Positions 60,937 through 64,000 of a stretch of DNA of 64,000 nucleotides are shown here, piece after piece. Positions within the stretch are counted from its first letter, which is position 1; each line of letters begins with the position of its first letter. The notes beneath the pieces are model-generated. The model did no database searches. It worked only from the letters and a program-made list of their open reading frames with translations, and was not told the DNA's origin. The stretch is from assembly GCA_035295745.1 (NCBI GenBank), contig DATGIL010000088.1, positions 62,001 to 126,000 on the forward strand, written 5' to 3'. Origin of the DNA: JAIQFL01 sp035295745 (GTDB lineage: Bacteria; Acidobacteriota; Terriglobia; Bryobacterales; Bryobacteraceae). The translations under genes and the position numbers were made by a program.

Positions 60937-61293
60937 CCGCGCGAGGGCATCGGCGTGGTGGAAGCTCCTCGGGGGACGCTGCTCCATCACTACCAGTCGG
61001 ACGAGCGCGGCCTGATCACTCACTGCCGGCTGATCGTCGCTACGCAGCACAACGCTGCTCGTATTTCGATGGGCGTCGAGAAAGTGGCGCGGGCGCTGGT
61101 GACTGCTGAGAACGCGGATGAAGGCGTGTTGAACATGGTGGAGATGTGCTTCCGCGCATACGACCCGTGCCTGGGCTGCGCCACTCACTCGCTGCCTGGA
61201 AGCATGCCCCTGGTGCTGGAGGTCCACGACCGGTCCGGCCGGCTGTTATACAACGTGAGGCGCGAACGAGATGGCACCGTACGCCGCCTGTAA
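60937..61293 (+). pseudogene. C-terminal remnant of a group 3 [NiFe]-hydrogenase large subunit
   Basis: The last ~118 codons match the C-terminus of cytosolic bidirectional (HoxH/group 3) large subunits: GIGVVEAPRGTLLHHYQSDE, then LIVATQHNAARISMGVEKVA, then FRAYDPCLGCATH with the two C-terminal nickel cysteines. The processing site is present: maturation cuts after the histidine of DPCxxCxxH, leaving SLPGSMP onward. A full subunit is 400-480 residues and also has an N-terminal RxCGxC pair that is missing here. No small subunit is found. The reading frame is open and could yield a short protein, but not a working hydrogenase. Confidence 0.75.
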
Positions 61294-61756
61294 AACCCGT
61301 CTTCGCCTCGTGGGCCTCGGCAACGAGATCCTCGCCGACGATGCATTCGGAATCATCGCGGCGCGCGAGGTGCGCCGCCGCTTCGAGCATGAGCTGGAAG
61401 TAGTCACGAGTTCGGAGACAGGTTTCAATCTCCTCGACCTGATGTTGAATACGCCGCTCCTGTTGGTGGTGGACACCATCGTGACGGGCCGCGTGAAACC
61501 TGGAACGATTCAGATCTTCGAAGAGCAGGATACGCGTCCGGAACTTGGATCTTCGCCCCATTTCATCGGTCTTTTCGAAGTGCTGGCCGCGGCGCGGCAA
61601 TTGGGGCTACCGGTTCCGTCTCACGTCTGGATCTTTGCGGTAGAGGCCGCCGATTGTGTCACGGTCGGAGGGCCCATGAGGCCGGAATTGCGCCAGGCAT
61701 TAGGGGCGGTAACCGATTGGGTCGAGTCGTTTCTGGAGGTGGCGCCCGATGCATGA
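61271..61756 (+). CDS. [NiFe]-hydrogenase maturation protease
   Basis: 161 residues of the HyaD/HycI/HoxW family. LVGLGNEILADDAFGIIAARE is the nickel-binding/recognition start, LLVVDTIVTGRVKPG carries the second conserved Asp, and the third ligand (usually His) is in SSPHFIGLFEVL. The protease clips the large-subunit C-terminus after nickel insertion. It overlaps the large-subunit remnant by 23 bases, so the original operon order is kept, but its substrate is truncated. It may process another hydrogenase encoded elsewhere, or be decaying. Confidence 0.88.
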   Translation: MAPYAACKTRLRLVGLGNEILADDAFGIIAAREVRRRFEHELEVVTSSETGFNLLDLMLNTPLLLVVDTIVTGRVKPGTIQIFEEQDTRPELGSSPHFIGLFEVLAAARQLGLPVPSHVWIFAVEAADCVTVGGPMRPELRQALGAVTDWVESFLEVAPDA

Positions 61757-61958
61757 CCCGCGCACATTCTGGCTCACCGTGACCAATATCGCCCTCGGCC
61801 TCGCGCTGCTGGTGCTGGTGATCGGACTTGCCACCGGAACGCTTTGCGATCTGATCAGTGCGAAAAGGCGAAAACGGGCCGAAATCCGCGATCTCGATCG
61901 GGAGTTACGAGATTTCCTGCATAACTCCCCGCGCCACCACCCGAAGCCGCAGTCATGA
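61749..61958 (+). CDS. Small single-helix membrane protein
   Basis: 69 residues overlapping the protease gene by eight bases. One hydrophobic helix (TNIALGLALLVLVIGLATG) is followed by a basic/charged helix (SAKRRKRAEIRDLDRELRDF). The topology and coupling suggest a real gene and possibly an accessory membrane anchor of the lost hydrogenase complex. No family recognised. Confidence 0.6.
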   Translation: MHDPRTFWLTVTNIALGLALLVLVIGLATGTLCDLISAKRRKRAEIRDLDRELRDFLHNSPRHHPKPQS

Positions 61959-62464
61959 ATCGGTCGATAGCGATTAGCCGCTGCTGGGTCAGAAGAAACT
62001 GCTCGATTGCTCCTGAGGCGCCTCATCAGGGATGAGCCGAAAGTGCACCGAACGTCCTTTCCAACCAGCGGCACACCGAGGTGCGTGAAGCGGTTAAGGT
62101 GGAAACCACGCCGAGCAGGTTAATAGCGACCAACCCCACATCCGCAATGCCGTCGGACATCAAACGGTGGTCTCTCTCCCGCCGAACGAGTGCAATCCGA
62201 TCAAACTGATTGTGCTGGAAGAGGTGGAGCAGTTCGTGCTGAAGATGACTTTTTGAGGTGCTCCTGACATTCAGGCAGTTTTCGCTTGACATGCAAAGGG
62301 GTTGACGGTACTATCCCGCTAAGCTCTTTTGTAGAGTTTTGTAACACCGCAAACCGCCCGCCAAGCTGCGTGCCCTGTGGGTTTTGAGGGGGGCTCCGGC
62401 TCCCTATCTGGACCCTTAAGTGACTGTCAGACAGAGTGATTACACTCGAGGAGATCAACTAACC
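61959..62464. other. Gene-free region with a possible gene fragment and a long leader
   Basis: A plus-strand frame from about 62099 to the TGA at 62254-62256 reads like a C-terminus (VVSLPPNECNPIKLIVLEEV, then EQFVLKMTF) but is cut off by a stop upstream and has no start, so it may be a fragment of a lost gene. From ~62320 the ~145-base leader of the next gene begins. No RNA element of known type recognised. Confidence 0.4.
62286..62314 (+). promoter_or_regulatory. Strong-looking promoter of the HisC-like gene
   Basis: TTGACA (62286-62291), 17 bases, TACTAT (62309-62314). Transcription from about 62321 would leave a leader of roughly 145 bases before the GTG at 62465, long for this window and possibly regulatory. 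Confidence 0.65.
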
Positions 62465-63682
62465 GTGCTAACGTCCAAGCTTTCCGAATCGCTTCGTGAA
62501 CGAGGTTTTTCCCGGCGGCAAATCGGCAAAATCGCAATGGGAGCCGCGGCAGCCGTTCCGTTCTTCAATGAATTCGCCATGGCCCAAAAGGCCGAACAGC
62601 AGGCCACGGCTTCCGCACGCCGATCAGGCATGGGCGGTGGTGGCGCACGCGGGGTCTACGATCCGGAAGTGGTCCGCATCACATCTAACGAAAACCCGAT
62701 GGGACCCTGCAAAGAAGGCTTGGAAGCTCTATATAAAGTTGCGCCCCTTGGATGGCGATACTCGCCCCAGGGCGAAAATCTGGAATTCAACTCATTGCTG
62801 GCAACCACCGAGAATGTTCCGCAGGACCACGTGATCGCGTTCCCGGGTTCAAGCATTCCGCTGGCGAACAGTGCAGCCGCCTTCACTTCTCCTACTCGAA
62901 GCTGGGTGATGGGCAGCCCCGGTTACGGTAGTGGCGCCAGCCGTTTTATCGGGGCAAAGACCATTAAGGTCCCACTGCGGAAGGATTATTCGCATGATGT
63001 GGAGGCCATGATCAAGGCCGACCCGAATGCCGGCGCCTTCTATATTTGCAACCCGAATAATCCCACCGGAACGCTGACTCCGCGAAAAGACCTGGAGTAC
63101 ATCTTGGCGAACAAGCCGAAGGACGCCGTCCTCATCATCGATGAGGCGTATGTCCACTTTGCCGGCCCTGAGAATATGTCCACCGATCTGGTCAGGGCGG
63201 ACAAGGATGTGGTGGTGCTCCGGACTTTCTCGAAGATCTATGGGATGGCTGGTCTTCGCGCCGGCGCCGCTTACGGGCGCCCGGACTTGATCGCGAAGGT
63301 TCGTGAGTACGGCGGTGCGGGCTTCATGCCGGTTACTGCCACGGCATGCGCTGCGGCAAGCATGAAGGTCGGTCCCAGCCTGATGAAGGAAAGGCTGCTG
63401 ATCAACAAGAGAAATCGCGATCTGGCATTCGAGCATCTCGAGAAAGTAGGCGTGAAGTACATCCCTTCGGGCACGAACTTTTTCATGATGGAAGTGCCGG
63501 GTATGGCCGGACAGCAGGTCAACGCCGCTATGGCGACCCACAAGGTTATGATCGGCCGGGTTTGGCAGGAGTGGCCGCAGATGGTGCGCGTGACGGTCGG
63601 CACTTACGAAGAGATGGGAAAATTTAACGCCGCGCTCGATCTCGTACTCAAGGAAGGCCCGCCGCCGGCAACTAAAGGTTGA
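62465..63682 (+). CDS. HisC-like aminotransferase with a Tat signal
   Basis: 405 residues from the GTG at 62465 with GAGGAG upstream; an in-frame GTG at 62420 would precede that site. Fold-type I PLP enzyme of the histidinol-phosphate/threonine-phosphate group: SNENPMGPC, CNPNNPTGT at 195-203, IDEAYVHF, and Schiff-base K257 in FSKIYGMAGLRAG. The N-terminus RERGFSRRQIGKIAMGAAAA followed by VPFF is a twin-arginine signal (R17-R18 with a hydrophobic run and a Gly/Met-rich mature start), so the folded, cofactor-loaded enzyme should be exported. Its substrate in the periplasm is unknown. Confidence 0.88.
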   Translation: MLTSKLSESLRERGFSRRQIGKIAMGAAAAVPFFNEFAMAQKAEQQATASARRSGMGGGGARGVYDPEVVRITSNENPMGPCKEGLEALYKVAPLGWRYSPQGENLEFNSLLATTENVPQDHVIAFPGSSIPLANSAAAFTSPTRSWVMGSPGYGSGASRFIGAKTIKVPLRKDYSHDVEAMIKADPNAGAFYICNPNNPTGTLTPRKDLEYILANKPKDAVLIIDEAYVHFAGPENMSTDLVRADKDVVVLRTFSKIYGMAGLRAGAAYGRPDLIAKVREYGGAGFMPVTATACAAASMKVGPSLMKERLLINKRNRDLAFEHLEKVGVKYIPSGTNFFMMEVPGMAGQQVNAAMATHKVMIGRVWQEWPQMVRVTVGTYEEMGKFNAALDLVLKEGPPPATKG

Positions 63683-63773
63683 CGCCGTAACAGCGGCTCT
63701 CGGGACAAACCGGTCGGCGCCGTCTACTCTCAGCAGGAGTGTCGCTGACCGGTACTACTTCAGTCCAATCGAT

Positions 63774-64000
63774 TTAATCACCGGCAGGTGAAGAACCCAT
63801 CGCTGCCTGCGTTGCGCCACGCGACGCATTGGGCACACCGTGCCACTGGGTAAACGACTCGCGGATGATACGAACGACGGAGCGGCGGTTCTCTGCGATC
63901 AGTTTCACCCAGCTCCACAGGCCTTGGTGCGGAAAGTAAATCCCACGGAAGAACAAGCGGGATGCCAGGTGGCTGATCTTGTAAGGAACTGGCGCGTCGG
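63774..64000 (-). CDS. C-terminal end of a gene entering from the right edge (possible radical SAM protein)
   Basis: Open on the minus strand from the edge to the TAA at 63776-63774; 74 complete residues are visible. They read VPYKISHLASRLFFRGIYFP, then WSWVKLIAENRRSVVRIIRE and a low-complexity tail. The RLFFRGIYFP-type segment recalls the ends of B12-binding radical SAM proteins, but the visible part is too short to be sure. The start and any Fe-S cluster motif lie outside the window. Confidence 0.5.
   Translation of the reverse strand, partial: DAPVPYKISHLASRLFFRGIYFPHQGLWSWVKLIAENRRSVVRIIRESFTQWHGVPNASRGATQAAMGSSPAGD

Noticed and set aside
1..64000. tRNA, rRNA, insertion sequences, prophage or integrase genes
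   Set aside because: None was recognisable on reading either strand; no transposase motif or cloverleaf was seen.

Overview
This window looks like a chromosomal segment of an Acidobacteriota bacterium, most likely close to Bryobacterales / 'Candidatus Solibacter'. The reasons are a GC-rich sequence with many 4-base ATGA/GTGA gene overlaps, and families expanded in that phylum: a VWFA-related secreted protein, a MacB/FtsX-type permease with an acidobacterial N-terminus beside a PadR repressor, a ~1200-residue carboxypeptidase-regulatory-domain/TonB receptor, a two-component-regulator-propeller sensor kinase, M56 (BlaR1-like) peptidases and secreted DinB-like proteins. The assignment is inferred from family content; no rRNA or tRNA gene was seen. 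About 51 protein genes are supported, plus one frameshifted pseudogene, one truncated hydrogenase remnant and two families of dispersed palindromic repeats.

Layout. 1-7.5 kb: tail of a VWFA-family protein; a PadR-controlled degenerate permease facing an ABC exporter whose permease carries an inserted serine beta-lactamase-like domain; two Spy/LTxxQ-like secreted paralogues. 7.5-10.1 kb: housekeeping metabolism (coaD, aspartate-type aminotransferase, phosphomannose isomerase). 10.1-17 kb: tandem 106-bp repeats, a decayed PEP-CTERM-like gene, an MFS transporter with an HlyD adaptor, an aldo/keto reductase coupled to a UvrC-like protein, and a 56-codon small gene. 17-22.5 kb: secreted S9 peptidase, tannase-type esterase, AAA+/DUF4143 ATPase. 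22.6-28 kb: serine-forming pair (class V aminotransferase + SerA), YqeY and an OPT transporter. 28-33 kb: tandem 81-87-bp repeats and a glycosyltransferase neighbourhood. 33-48 kb: hybrid sensor/response-regulator pair, a three-gene M16 peptidase operon, GT2 + membrane glycosyltransferase, and a second PadR/permease pair. 48-64 kb: an M56 peptidase fused to a VWFA domain, amidohydrolase, TonB receptor, PQQ-type propeller, a BlaI-M56-DinB-DinB-DUF2911 cluster, a hydrogenase remnant with its maturation protease, and a Tat-signal HisC-like aminotransferase. A minus-strand gene runs off the right edge.

Themes. Much of the content serves the cell envelope and export (two PadR-linked permease loci, two M56 loci, M16, S9 and tannase hydrolases, glycosyltransferases, TonB uptake). 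At least eleven genes have a -10-like hexamer only 6-12 bases before the start codon and no Shine-Dalgarno motif, suggesting leaderless or nearly leaderless mRNAs are common. The strongest candidates for something undescribed are the ABC permease with an inserted penicillin-binding/beta-lactamase-like domain that keeps SxxK but lacks the other catalytic motifs, the M56-VWFA fusion, and a two-hairpin dispersed repeat whose stems differ in sequence but keep their pairing.
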